From positions 186,001 to 250,000 of the forward strand of contig NZ_JAUSWH010000004.1 in assembly GCF_030815125.1 (NCBI RefSeq): a DNA stretch of 64,000 nt, in the 5' to 3' direction. The notes beneath the pieces were generated by a model. It was not told the origin of the DNA, searched no databases, and saw nothing but the letters and a program-made list of their open reading frames with translations. The translations under genes were made by a program, and so were the position numbers. Every line of letters begins with the position of its first letter. Positions within the stretch are counted from its first letter, which is position 1. Shown in pieces: positions 45,442 to 53,848 of the stretch. This stretch comes from Allorhizobium paknamense (GTDB lineage: Bacteria > Pseudomonadota > Alphaproteobacteria > Rhizobiales > Rhizobiaceae).

Positions 45442-46445
45442 TGGATCTGAGGCTGATTGCAATCGTGGCGCTGGCGGCGGTGGCGGCAGCCTCGGTGGCC
45501 TATGTCTTTCTGTTCGGCCGGATTGAAACGGAAAAGAAGGCGACGTCGCGGCTCAGCCGGATCAAGACCGCCGAATCCGATATCGCCAAGGCCAAGGTGA
45601 CGCGCGACCGCGTGCAGGAATTGTCGAAGCGGCGCAAGTCGGTTCAGGACACGCTGAAGGAAATCGAGCGCAAGCAGAACGAAAAGAACAAGAAGATCTC
45701 CGGCCAAACCTTGAAGCAGCGGCTGGTACAGACCGGCCTGAACCTGACGCTGCCCCGCTTCATCATCGCAAGCTGCGTGCTCGGGGGTGTCGTCTTTCTG
45801 CTGACCCTGATGATGGGCATGTCGCTGATCTTGAGCCTGGGCCTTGCCTTTGCCGCCGGTGCCGGTGTGCCGCGCTGGGCAGTGGGCTTCCTGATCAAGC
45901 GCCGGCAACAGAAATTCCTGAACGAGTTTCCCAATGCGCTGGATGTGATGGTGCGCTCCATCAAATCCGGCCTGCCGCTCAACGATGCGCTGCGCCTGAT
46001 AGCCGCCGATGCCCAGGAGCCGGTAAAGACCGAATTCCGCAAGGTGGTGGATTCGCAGCAGCTCGGCATCAGCGTGCCGGAATCCTGCGCCCGCATGTTC
46101 AACAGCATGCCGCTCCAGGAGGTGAATTTCTTCGCCATCGTCATCGCCATCCAGTCGCAGGCGGGCGGCAACCTGTCCGAAGCGCTTTCCAATCTGTCGC
46201 GGGTGCTGCGTGAGCGGCGCAAGATGAAGGCCAAAGTCAGCGCGCTGTCCATGGAGGCCAAGGCCTCCGCCGTCATCATCGGCTCGCTGCCCTTCGTGGT
46301 GGCCTTTCTCGTCTATATCACCTCGCCTGCCTACATCATGGTGCTGTTCACCGATCCGCGCGGTCACCTCATTCTGGGCTTCTCGGCGGTCTGGATGTCG
46401 ATCGGCATCTTCGTCATGCGCAACATGATCAATTTCGACATTTGA
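45441..46445 (+). CDS. tadB: Tad inner-membrane platform protein TadB
   Basis: GspF-type platform protein, 334 aa, with an N-terminal helix (about 4-25), a charged, helical linker (about 28-90), two helices near 98-140 and two C-terminal helices. The GspF domain has FPNALDVMVRSIKSGLPLNDAL and AIQSQAGGNLSEALSNLSRVLRER. ATG 45441 overlaps the cpaF stop; a long upstream reading to 45081 is only a shadow of cpaF. It pairs with TadC. Confidence 0.93.
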   Translation: MDLRLIAIVALAAVAAASVAYVFLFGRIETEKKATSRLSRIKTAESDIAKAKVTRDRVQELSKRRKSVQDTLKEIERKQNEKNKKISGQTLKQRLVQTGLNLTLPRFIIASCVLGGVVFLLTLMMGMSLILSLGLAFAAGAGVPRWAVGFLIKRRQQKFLNEFPNALDVMVRSIKSGLPLNDALRLIAADAQEPVKTEFRKVVDSQQLGISVPESCARMFNSMPLQEVNFFAIVIAIQSQAGGNLSEALSNLSRVLRERRKMKAKVSALSMEAKASAVIIGSLPFVVAFLVYITSPAYIMVLFTDPRGHLILGFSAVWMSIGIFVMRNMINFDI

Positions 46446-46455
46446 GGCCTCCGCC

Positions 46456-47436
46456 ATGTCCGCCGATTTCGCCGCAAAACTGACCAATCCGCACTTGCTC
46501 ATCGGGCTCCTGGTGGCGCTGGCGGTGTTTGCCACGCTTTACACCATCATCATGCCGCTCTTCGAGCGCACCGATCTGAACAAACGGATGAAGGCGGTGT
46601 CCACCGAGCGGGACATGATCCGCACGCGCGAGCGCGCCCGGCTGAATGCGGAGACCAGCCGCGGCAACCTGAAGAGCAAGCATAACCAGTCCGCAAGCCG
46701 CATCGTCGAGCGCTTCAACCTGCGCCAGGCGCTGGTGGATGACAAGACACAGGACCGGCTCAAGGCGGCAGGGCTTCGCTCGCAGAACGCGCTCAACATC
46801 TTTTTGGCGGCCCGCTTCGTGCTGCCCTTCATCTTCCTCGGGCTGGCGACGATCTGGATCTTCGTGCTGGGCAATCTGCAGAACAAGCCCTTCGCCATGC
46901 GCTTCCTGGCGGCCATCGTGGCAAGTTATATCGGCTTTTACCTGCCCAATGTCTATATTTCGAACCGGGTGCAGAAGCGCCAGCACTCCATTCGCCGCGC
47001 CTGGCCGGATGCGCTTGACCTGATGCTGATCTGCGTCGAATCGGGCATGTCGATGGAGGCCGCCATGCGCCGCGTGGCCGATGAAATGGCCACGCAATCA
47101 CCGGAACTGGCCGAGGAAATGGTGCTGACCACCGCAGAGCTTTCCTTCCTGCAGGATCGCCGCACCGCTTATGAGAACCTCGGCAACCGCACCCAGCTCG
47201 AAACCGTGAAATCCGTCTGCCAGGCCCTCATCCAGGCCGAACGTTATGGCACGCCGATCGGTCAGGCGCTGCGGGTGCTGGCCCAGGAAGGGCGCGACGA
47301 ACGGATGAACGCCGCCGAAAAGAAGGCTGCCGCCCTGCCGCCGAAGCTCACCGTGCCGATGATCCTGTTTTTCCTGCCGGTTCTGATCGCCGTCATCCTG
47401 GGACCGGCTGGCATTCGCGTCGCCGACAGGTTCTGA
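46456..47436 (+). CDS. tadC: Tad inner-membrane platform protein TadC
   Basis: Second GspF-type platform subunit, 326 aa. An N-terminal membrane helix (about 10-32), a basic linker, two central helices and a C-terminal helix are visible. The GspF core has WPDALDLMLICVESGMSMEAAM and ALIQAERYGTPIGQALRVLAQEGRDERM. It starts 10 bases after tadB. It is the last plus-strand gene of the pilus operon; tadD is convergent. Confidence 0.93.
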   Translation: MSADFAAKLTNPHLLIGLLVALAVFATLYTIIMPLFERTDLNKRMKAVSTERDMIRTRERARLNAETSRGNLKSKHNQSASRIVERFNLRQALVDDKTQDRLKAAGLRSQNALNIFLAARFVLPFIFLGLATIWIFVLGNLQNKPFAMRFLAAIVASYIGFYLPNVYISNRVQKRQHSIRRAWPDALDLMLICVESGMSMEAAMRRVADEMATQSPELAEEMVLTTAELSFLQDRRTAYENLGNRTQLETVKSVCQALIQAERYGTPIGQALRVLAQEGRDERMNAAEKKAAALPPKLTVPMILFFLPVLIAVILGPAGIRVADRF

Positions 47437-47481
47437 TTGGCCTGAGAGATCCGGAAAGTCTGCTTTTCTCAGGACAATGCT

Positions 47482-48306
47482 CTAATTCTGCCCGGTCTTG
47501 ACGTTGCCGTCACGGGCCGCCAGTTGCTTCCAGCTGTTCTGCTGGCCCATCATGCTGCGCAGATAGGCGAGATTGGCGGCGGCCTGCTGTGGCGAAAGCT
47601 CGGCAGAGGCAATGCGCTCGGCCTCGTCATAACGACCCTGCAGGCCAACGACCAGTGCCAGATTCTGGCGCACGCGGCTGTCGGCCTGAGGCTGTTTGGC
47701 GGCAGTGCGCAGATAGGTTTCCGCCGTCTTCAGGTCACCCGTCAGCACATAGGACATGCCCAGATTGGAGAGCACCGACGGCTCGTTCGGCTGCAATTGC
47801 AGGGCGGATTGATAGGCGGCACGCGCTTCCGCGCTGCGGCCCAACTGGTCCAGCACCGCCCCTTGGGCGGAATAGAGCTTCCAGTCCGGACGATCGGGCG
47901 TCTGCGCCCGGCTGATGGTGGCAAGCGCCTGATCGAGCTGACCTGCGGCAGCCTGCGCCTTGCCATAGGCGGCCAGCACCTGGCGATCGGCAGGATTGGC
48001 GATTGCCACCTGCTGCATCACGGCCAGAGCCTGGGCCGCCCGGCCATTCATCTGCAGGAGATTGGCATAGGCCATGCCGATCGCGGCATTTTTCGGATTT
48101 TTCTCGTAGGCCCGGCCGATGCTGTCCATGCTGGCCGCAAGTTCGGCCGCCGTCATCTCCTCGGGCGGCTTGGTTGCGGCAGCGGGAATGGAGCCGGTGG
48201 CCATTCTGTCGGGTTTCGGCTGGCTGGCGCAGGCGCCAAGCAGGAGCGGCAGGGCCGCCGTCAGCGCCAGAAAGAAAACCCGTTTCGCATGCATCTTGCC
48301 CGCCAT
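47482..48306 (-). CDS. tadD: TPR lipoprotein TadD
   Basis: Outer-membrane lipoprotein, 274 aa, with lipobox LLGAC (Cys26) followed by about four to five tetratricopeptide repeats (AYANLLQMNGRAAQALAVMQQ, AYGKAQAAAGQLDQALATISR, VLDQLGRSAEARAAYQSALQ, NLGMSYVLTGDLKTAETYL). In Tad systems TadD helps secretin assembly. ATG 48306 is used; an in-frame TTG at 48312 and ATG 48294 are alternatives. It is convergent with tadC, with a weak CCTGAGA/TCTCAGG hairpin (47441-47473) between. Confidence 0.9.
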   Translation of the reverse strand: MAGKMHAKRVFFLALTAALPLLLGACASQPKPDRMATGSIPAAATKPPEEMTAAELAASMDSIGRAYEKNPKNAAIGMAYANLLQMNGRAAQALAVMQQVAIANPADRQVLAAYGKAQAAAGQLDQALATISRAQTPDRPDWKLYSAQGAVLDQLGRSAEARAAYQSALQLQPNEPSVLSNLGMSYVLTGDLKTAETYLRTAAKQPQADSRVRQNLALVVGLQGRYDEAERIASAELSPQQAAANLAYLRSMMGQQNSWKQLAARDGNVKTGQN

Positions 48307-48549
48307 GGCCAACCCCCGAATCGAAACCCCGCGCCCAGCAGCAGGTCCGGCCTTAGCAATAATCTGTTAACCCTAATGGAAAGTTAATGCAGCTCCAGCG
48401 ACCGCCTGCACCGAACCCGCACAGGACAAGCGGAAAATTCCTGTGCCGGATTTGGACTTCCTTCAGGAAGGCCGTTTAAGGTGCGCGTTGAAAGCGATCA
48501 CAACCGGCCCTGTCCGGCCGGCGCCCTTGAGACAGCGGAAGCGAATAGT

Positions 48550-49938
48550 ATGGCCCAGTACGAATATATCGAGAGAACGTCGCCCTTCATCACCAAAGGC
48601 GGCAAGAGCCTGCCGATCTTCGCCGTAACACCTGCCCATATCGAAACCGGCACGATCGATCCGGTCGCTCTCGATTGGGCGCGCAAGTCCGGCTACAAGG
48701 CCGAGACCGGCTCCGTGCTGCTCATCCCCACCAGCGACGGCCATCTGGGCGGCGCGCTGTTCGGCCTCGGCAGCCACCCGGCGGAAAGCCCCTTTCTCAC
48801 CGGCAAGCTGGCAAGAACTCTTCCCGCCGGTGACTGGCACATCGAAACCGCGCCGCTGACGGCCAATCGCCTTATCCTGGGCTTCGGCCTCGGCAGCTAC
48901 CGGTTCGAGCGCTACAAGAGCGAGAAATCCGATGCCCCGAAGCTGCTGATCCCGCAGGACGCCGATTCCAACGACATCAAGCGCCAGCTCGCCGGCATTT
49001 TCCTGGCGCGCGATCTGATCAACACCCCGACCAACGACATGGGGCCGGAGGAACTGGAAAAGGCCTTCCGGGCGCTGGCCGATCACTATAAGGCGGAAGT
49101 GACGGTCATTACCGGAGAAAACCTGCTGACCCATAATTTCCCGCTGGTCCACACGGTCGGCCGCGCCAGCACCGAGGCCCCGCGCCTTCTGGAGATGCGC
49201 TGGGGCAAGAAGGGCCACAAGAAGGTGACCCTGGTGGGCAAGGGGGTCTGCTTCGATACCGGCGGCCTGGATATCAAGCCTTCCTCCTCGATGGCGCTGA
49301 TGAAGAAGGACATGGGCGGGGCTGCCAATGTGCTGGGCCTTGCCCTGATGATCATGGATGCCAAGCTGAAGATCGACCTGCGCGTCATCGTCCCCGTGGT
49401 TGAAAACGCCATTGCCGGCAATGCCTTCCGCCCCGGCGACGTCTATAAAAGCCGCAAGGGCCTGACGGTGCAGATCGACAACACCGATGCCGAAGGCCGC
49501 CTGATTCTGGCCGATGCCCTTTCCTACGCCGATGAGGACCATCCCGACCTGATGATCGACATGGCGACGCTGACGGGCGCCGCCCGCGTGGCGCTCGGCC
49601 CCGACCTGCCCGCCTTCTTCACCAATGATGACGATCTGGCCTACGAACTGTCGGAAGCAAGTCTCGAAACCGACGATCCCATCTGGCGGCTGCCGCTTTT
49701 CCCCGGCTATGAAAAGCTGCTGCGCACGCAGATCGCCGATCTGACCAATGCGCCTTCCGGGGGCATGGCGGGGGCCATCACGGCAGCGCTGTTCCTCAAG
49801 CGCTTCGTGACCAACACCACGAGCTGGGCGCATTTCGACATCTTCGCCTGGTCCTCGCAGGAGCGCCCGCACAGTCCGGTGGGGGGCGAAGCGCAGGCCA
49901 TCCGCGCCCTCTACCGGCATATTGCTTCGCTGGCCTGA
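48550..49938 (+). CDS. Leucyl aminopeptidase family (M17) peptidase
   Basis: Dimetal aminopeptidase, 462 aa. The active-site segments are VGKGVCFDTGGLDIKP, KKDMGGAANV and the signature NTDAEGRL at 311-318, followed by DMATLTGAARVALG. It is a second-type M17 enzyme, shorter in the N-terminal domain than PepA and closer to PepB-like proteins of alphaproteobacteria. ATG 48550 has GGAAG upstream; the frame is open to 48481. It is monocistronic, ending in a strong terminator. Confidence 0.92.
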   Translation: MAQYEYIERTSPFITKGGKSLPIFAVTPAHIETGTIDPVALDWARKSGYKAETGSVLLIPTSDGHLGGALFGLGSHPAESPFLTGKLARTLPAGDWHIETAPLTANRLILGFGLGSYRFERYKSEKSDAPKLLIPQDADSNDIKRQLAGIFLARDLINTPTNDMGPEELEKAFRALADHYKAEVTVITGENLLTHNFPLVHTVGRASTEAPRLLEMRWGKKGHKKVTLVGKGVCFDTGGLDIKPSSSMALMKKDMGGAANVLGLALMIMDAKLKIDLRVIVPVVENAIAGNAFRPGDVYKSRKGLTVQIDNTDAEGRLILADALSYADEDHPDLMIDMATLTGAARVALGPDLPAFFTNDDDLAYELSEASLETDDPIWRLPLFPGYEKLLRTQIADLTNAPSGGMAGAITAALFLKRFVTNTTSWAHFDIFAWSSQERPHSPVGGEAQAIRALYRHIASLA

Positions 49939-49966
49939 GGGCGTGCGATTTCTCTTTCTCGAAAAC

Positions 49967-49997
49967 GCCGGTGTGGACCCTCCACACCGGCTTTTTT
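49967..49997 (+). terminator. Rho-independent terminator after the aminopeptidase
   Basis: GCCGGTGTGGA (49967-49977) and TCCACACCGGC (49981-49991) form an 11-bp stem with loop CCC, followed by six T. Confidence 0.92.
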
Positions 49998-50322
49998 GGT
50001 TGATTTCCTGACGCATCTGCGGTTCAGAACCCAACAATTGTGGGTGCATGGGTGTCGCAACAGGAAGATTCCAGCGGCGCAGACAAGACGGACTGTTCAA
50101 TCTGCGTTGACAATCGCCCAAACTTCGTCCGTTTTTCAAGAACGAGAACAAAAATGCTCTCATGATCCCAAAAAATTGAAGCTATTAAAAAAATATTCCA
50201 CAATTTTCCCTTAATTATTCAGAAAACGCGCATATTCGGGCACTTATCAAAATTATTTCAGTTTACCGTGAAAGGGCTCCGGGCGATTTTTGCATCGCAA
50301 CAACAAAGGAGTCCTTTGCCCC
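49998..50322. other. A/T-rich gene-free region upstream of the YceI gene
   Basis: No convincing gene; short open frames lack Shine-Dalgarno sequences and coding bias. A TTGACA at 50107 has no clear -10 partner. The promoter of the YceI gene should lie here. Close to the gene, AAAGG-AGT-CCTTT (50305-50317) forms a 5-bp hairpin that overlaps the Shine-Dalgarno GGAG. Confidence 0.5.
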
Positions 50323-50997
50323 ATGCTTCATGTTCGTACCACCGTTCTGAGCTGCCTGACCGCTGCCGGCCTCGGCCTTTTTGCGCTCGCGCCCGCCGCT
50401 TTGGCTCAGGAAGCCTCTGCCAGCGCCGCCGTCGCGGGTGTCTACAAGCTCGACCCGACGCACGCCGCGCTGCTGTGGTCCGTCAAGCATAACAACGGCC
50501 TGTCCCACTACACCGCCCGCTTCGGCAAGCTTGAGGCCACGCTGAAGCTGGATCCGGCCCATATCGAGACCTCGAAGATCGAAGTCACGATCGACCCGAC
50601 CTCCGTCGACGTGCCCTACCCCGCCGACTACAAGGCCAGCCATGCCCAGTCTCCCTATGGCAGCTGGCCGGAAGAAATCAGCCGGGACGCCAAGATGCTG
50701 AACAGCGACAAGTTCCCGAAGATCACCTTCACCTCCACCTCGGTGAAGAAGACCGGGGAAACCACGGCGGATGTGACGGGCGACCTCACCTTCCTGGGCG
50801 TGACCAAGCCTGTCACACTGAAGGCAACGCTGAACGGCGCCATTGATAGCCATCCCTTTGCAGGCGTTCCCGCCATCGGCTTTGCCGCGGAAGGCACATT
50901 CGACCGTACCGCCTTCGGTCAGCCCGTCGGCTTTGTCGGCAAGGACGTGACGATCCGCTTCGACGGCGAATTCATCCAGGATCCCTCCGCCAAGTAA
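50323..50997 (+). CDS. YceI-family periplasmic lipid-binding protein
   Basis: A 224-aa protein with a signal peptide cleaved after APAALA (about residue 28) and a YceI lipocalin-like barrel binding long isoprenoid chains such as ubiquinone. Hallmarks are YKLDPTHAALLWSVKHNNGLSHYTARFG, an alternating-strand VTGDLTFLGVTKPVTLKATL and DRTAFG. ATG 50323 follows GGAG with 11-base spacing. The next gene is a cytochrome b561-YceI fusion, so the two form a pair. Confidence 0.9.
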   Translation: MLHVRTTVLSCLTAAGLGLFALAPAALAQEASASAAVAGVYKLDPTHAALLWSVKHNNGLSHYTARFGKLEATLKLDPAHIETSKIEVTIDPTSVDVPYPADYKASHAQSPYGSWPEEISRDAKMLNSDKFPKITFTSTSVKKTGETTADVTGDLTFLGVTKPVTLKATLNGAIDSHPFAGVPAIGFAAEGTFDRTAFGQPVGFVGKDVTIRFDGEFIQDPSAK

Positions 50998-51044
50998 ACA
51001 GGCCATCCGCAGGAACGGGCGGCGGTCAGACGCCGCCGCCTTAT

Positions 51045-51088
51045 ACAGCGTCCTTTGTGCGCTTGATGAAACGCACAAAGGACGCTGT
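51045..51088. repeat. Family E palindromic repeat, copy E2
   Basis: ACAGCGTCCTTTGTGCGCTT (51045-51064) pairs with 51069-51088 with one mismatch, loop GATG. Compared with E1, the C-G pair in GCGCCC/GGGCGC is T-A here, a compensated change. It lies 39 bases before the cytochrome b561 gene. Confidence 0.85.
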
Positions 51089-51127
51089 CGGGACAACACT
51101 CTCACACGCGCGGGGAAAGGTTTCACC

Positions 51128-52489
51128 ATGAACATGACCTATCGTCCGGATGCCAATAGCCGGAAAGCGCAGCGCTACAGCCGCGTGGCCATTCTTCTGC
51201 ATTGGGCGATTGCGCTCCTGATCCTGTCGATGATCCCGATGGGCTGGTGGATGGTGCGCGCCATCAACAGCCCGGATAGCCAGCAAACCGCCTATCAAGC
51301 CTTCCAGCTGCACAAGTCCATCGGTTTCGCCATTCTGGCGCTGACGGTGCTGCGGATCGTCTGGCGGCTCACCCATCGCCCGCCGCCGCTACCGGCCAAC
51401 ATGAAGGGCTGGGAAGTCTTCCTGGCGCATGCCACCCACATGACCTTCTATGCCTTCATGCTGGCGATGCCGCTGACCGGTTGGCTCTACGTATCGTCCG
51501 GCTGGGCGATTGCCACCGACAAGCCGCTGGAGGTGGCAACCTCGTGGTTTGGCCTCTTCACCATTCCGCATCTGCCGGGGCTTGAGGCCAATCGCAGTGT
51601 GGCCTTCGGCGCCATGGGCGCGCATGCCTGGATGGCCTATGGCGGCGCGGTGCTGATTGCCCTGCATGTCGCAGCCGCCCTCAAGCATCATGTCATTGAA
51701 CGCGACGGCGTGCTGGCGCAGATGCTCCCTTTCTTCAAACAGCGCGCCGAAAAGACCCTCGACAAGCCCGCAGGCGCAGTGAGCGCGCTGGCCGGTTTTG
51801 CAGCCCTCGCCGTGCTGGCCCTTGCTGGCATTGAGGCAAATCGGCCCGCCCCGCTGTCGCAAGCCGCCCTTCAGGCAATGGAGCCGGCAGCCGAAGATGC
51901 GGCCCCGCAGGCCGCCGCACCGGGACCGACATTGGCACCGGCTCAGTCCAATGCCACACCCGCACCGGCCAGCGGAGCAACGGCACCCACCTGGACCATC
52001 GACAAGGCAAAATCCAGCATCGCCTTCAGCGGTACCCATGCCGGCAAGGCTTTCCAGGGCCGTTTCGAGGACTGGAGTGCGGATATCCATTTCGATCCCG
52101 CCAATCTTGCGACGTCCAGGGCGGTGGTCACCGTCAAGACGCTGTCTGCGAAGACCGGCGACCCCACTCAGGAAGGGTCGCTGAAAAACGGCGAATGGTT
52201 CAACTCCGCCCGCTTTCCGGATGCCGTCTTCACCACCACCGGCTTCAAGTCTCTGGGCGGCGAGCGCTATGAGGCGGAGGGGACGCTGACCCTGAAAAAC
52301 AAGCCTGTACCCGTCACCCTGCCCTTTACCCTCACCATGACCGGCGGCAAGGCGCATATGGAAGGCAGCCTGCAACTGTCTCGCGAGGCGCTCAATCTCG
52401 GCATGTTCTCCGATCCGGCCGCGGAATGGGTCTCGAAAATGATCGATGTGAAGATCACGGTGGATGCGGACAAGGCAGCCTCCCCTTGA
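51128..52489 (+). CDS. Cytochrome b561-YceI fusion protein
   Basis: A 453-aa two-domain protein. Residues about 17-205 are a four-helix cytochrome b561 with heme-ligand His in LLHWAI (His25), QLHKSIG, and IALHVAAALKHH. A further helix (about 218-236) and a Pro/Ala/Gln-rich linker lead to a C-terminal YceI domain (about 287-450: TIDKAKSSIAFSGTHAGKAFQG ... FPDAVFTTTGF ... GTLTLKNKPVPVTLPF). The fusion links membrane electron transfer with isoprenoid/quinone binding (inference). ATG 51128; an E2 repeat lies just upstream. Confidence 0.9.
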   Translation: MNMTYRPDANSRKAQRYSRVAILLHWAIALLILSMIPMGWWMVRAINSPDSQQTAYQAFQLHKSIGFAILALTVLRIVWRLTHRPPPLPANMKGWEVFLAHATHMTFYAFMLAMPLTGWLYVSSGWAIATDKPLEVATSWFGLFTIPHLPGLEANRSVAFGAMGAHAWMAYGGAVLIALHVAAALKHHVIERDGVLAQMLPFFKQRAEKTLDKPAGAVSALAGFAALAVLALAGIEANRPAPLSQAALQAMEPAAEDAAPQAAAPGPTLAPAQSNATPAPASGATAPTWTIDKAKSSIAFSGTHAGKAFQGRFEDWSADIHFDPANLATSRAVVTVKTLSAKTGDPTQEGSLKNGEWFNSARFPDAVFTTTGFKSLGGERYEAEGTLTLKNKPVPVTLPFTLTMTGGKAHMEGSLQLSREALNLGMFSDPAAEWVSKMIDVKITVDADKAASP

Positions 52490-52617
52490 AGAACAGGGGC
52501 CTTAAACAGCAGGGGATGGGAACGCTCCCCCGCCCCTTGCTTTTCCTTGGGCTTTCATGACATACGGAACGGCAACGAAACAAACAGGCTTTAGAGTCTG
52601 GATCTGCCGGAGCCGTC

Positions 52618-52968
52618 ATGAGCACCGAGCTTACCGCCACCGCCGCTCTAGGGCTCTGGCACCACGTGACGCTGCAACAGGTGCAGGATGACGCCCGCGA
52701 CCTGACCCTTCGGCAATTGGCCATTCTCCTTCATATCTATCTGGTGCCGCCGCCGCATACGGTGCGCGGCCTTGCCGCCACCTTGAAAGTCACCAAGCCG
52801 GTGATCACCCGCGCCCTCAACACCATGGGCGAGATGGGGCTGGTCGACCGCGTCCGCGATGAGATCGACCGCCGCAACGTGCTGATCAAGCGCACGGTGG
52901 CGGGGGCGCTCTATCTGGAAAAACTGGGCGACCTGATCATCGATCAGGCCCGCATGATGAGGAGCTGA
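52618..52968 (+). CDS. MarR-like winged-helix regulator
   Basis: A 116-aa protein with a predicted helix-turn-helix LAATLKVTKPVITRALNTM (about 54-72) followed by a wing (MGLVDRVRDEIDRRNVLIKRT) and a C-terminal helix. This is the MarR core without long dimerisation helices, so it is shorter than usual MarR proteins. It starts at ATG 52618 and is followed by the NlpC/P60 gene after 4 bases, so the two are coupled. Its target is unknown. Confidence 0.75.
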   Translation: MSTELTATAALGLWHHVTLQQVQDDARDLTLRQLAILLHIYLVPPPHTVRGLAATLKVTKPVITRALNTMGEMGLVDRVRDEIDRRNVLIKRTVAGALYLEKLGDLIIDQARMMRS

Positions 52969-52972
52969 GAGC

Positions 52973-53848
52973 ATGGCCGATCAACAGACATCCGCTGGCA
53001 AGCCTCTTGACCGGCGGCTGCATGCCTTTCGCCCCGATCTCGCCGAGCTTGCTCTGGAGGGCAAGGTGGACGCCGCCCGTTTTACGGCAGGCGAAGCGGC
53101 AAGCATTGCCCAGCCGGTGGTGGCGCTCAGGCCCCGGCCCGAACATGGCTGCGGCATCGATACCGAACTCCTGCTTGGCGAACCCGTGACGGTGCTCGAC
53201 CGTGCCTCCGGCTGGGCCTGGGTCAAGGCCGGGCTCGACAACTATGTCGGCTATCTGCCGGAGGAGGCGCTTGGCGCGCCGGAAACGGGCCACAGCCACA
53301 TCATCGCCACCCCGCGCAGTTTTCTTTACACGGGGCCGGACCTGCGCTTTCCCAATGCCGTGACCGTCTCCATGGGCAGCCGCGTCAAAGTGGTGGGCGA
53401 GGCCGAAACCCGGGGCACGCGTTACTTCGAGCTTTCCAGCGGCCAGTTCGTTATTGCCCGCCACTGCCTGGAGATGGGAACGCCACCCGCTGAGGATTAT
53501 GTGGCGCTGGCCGCCCGGTTTCTGGAAACGCCCTATCTCTGGGGCGGCCGCTCCGGCCTCGGCATCGATTGCTCCGGCCTCGTGCAGCTTTGCTTGCAGA
53601 TGATGGGAAAGACCGCCCCGCGCGACACCGACATGCAGTTTGCCGGGCTCGGCACACCCATTGAGCGCGAGGCGCTCAGGCGTGGCGATCTCGTCTTCTG
53701 GAAAGGGCACGTTGCCATCATGGAAGATGAAAAGACCATTCTCCATGCCAATGGCCATACGATGAGCGTGGCGCGGGAGGATTTCGAAGGCGCGGTTGCG
53801 CGCATTGGCTGGCTTTACGAGCAACCGACCGGCTATCGCAGGCTTTAG
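52973..53848 (+). CDS. NlpC/P60 family peptidoglycan hydrolase
   Basis: A 291-aa protein with two SH3-like regions (about 45-170: LLLGEPVTVLDRASGWAWVKA and SMGSRVKVVGEAETRGTRYFEL) and a C-terminal NlpC/P60 cysteine peptidase with Cys200 in GIDCSGLVQ, His in GHVAIMED and HANGH. It would cleave bonds in peptidoglycan stem peptides, although no signal peptide is evident, so recycling in the cytoplasm or non-standard export is possible. Its TAG stop is the first three bases of repeat F. Confidence 0.88.
   Translation: MADQQTSAGKPLDRRLHAFRPDLAELALEGKVDAARFTAGEAASIAQPVVALRPRPEHGCGIDTELLLGEPVTVLDRASGWAWVKAGLDNYVGYLPEEALGAPETGHSHIIATPRSFLYTGPDLRFPNAVTVSMGSRVKVVGEAETRGTRYFELSSGQFVIARHCLEMGTPPAEDYVALAARFLETPYLWGGRSGLGIDCSGLVQLCLQMMGKTAPRDTDMQFAGLGTPIEREALRRGDLVFWKGHVAIMEDEKTILHANGHTMSVAREDFEGAVARIGWLYEQPTGYRRL

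Noticed and set aside
47441..47473. CCTGAGA/TCTCAGG hairpin between tadC and tadD as a terminator
   Set aside because: The stem is only 7 bp with a 19-base loop and no T-run directly after it; it may be a repeat remnant.
49996..50214. A 72-codon frame after the aminopeptidase terminator
   Set aside because: Starts within the terminator tail, has no Shine-Dalgarno, and A/T-rich composition unlike genes here.
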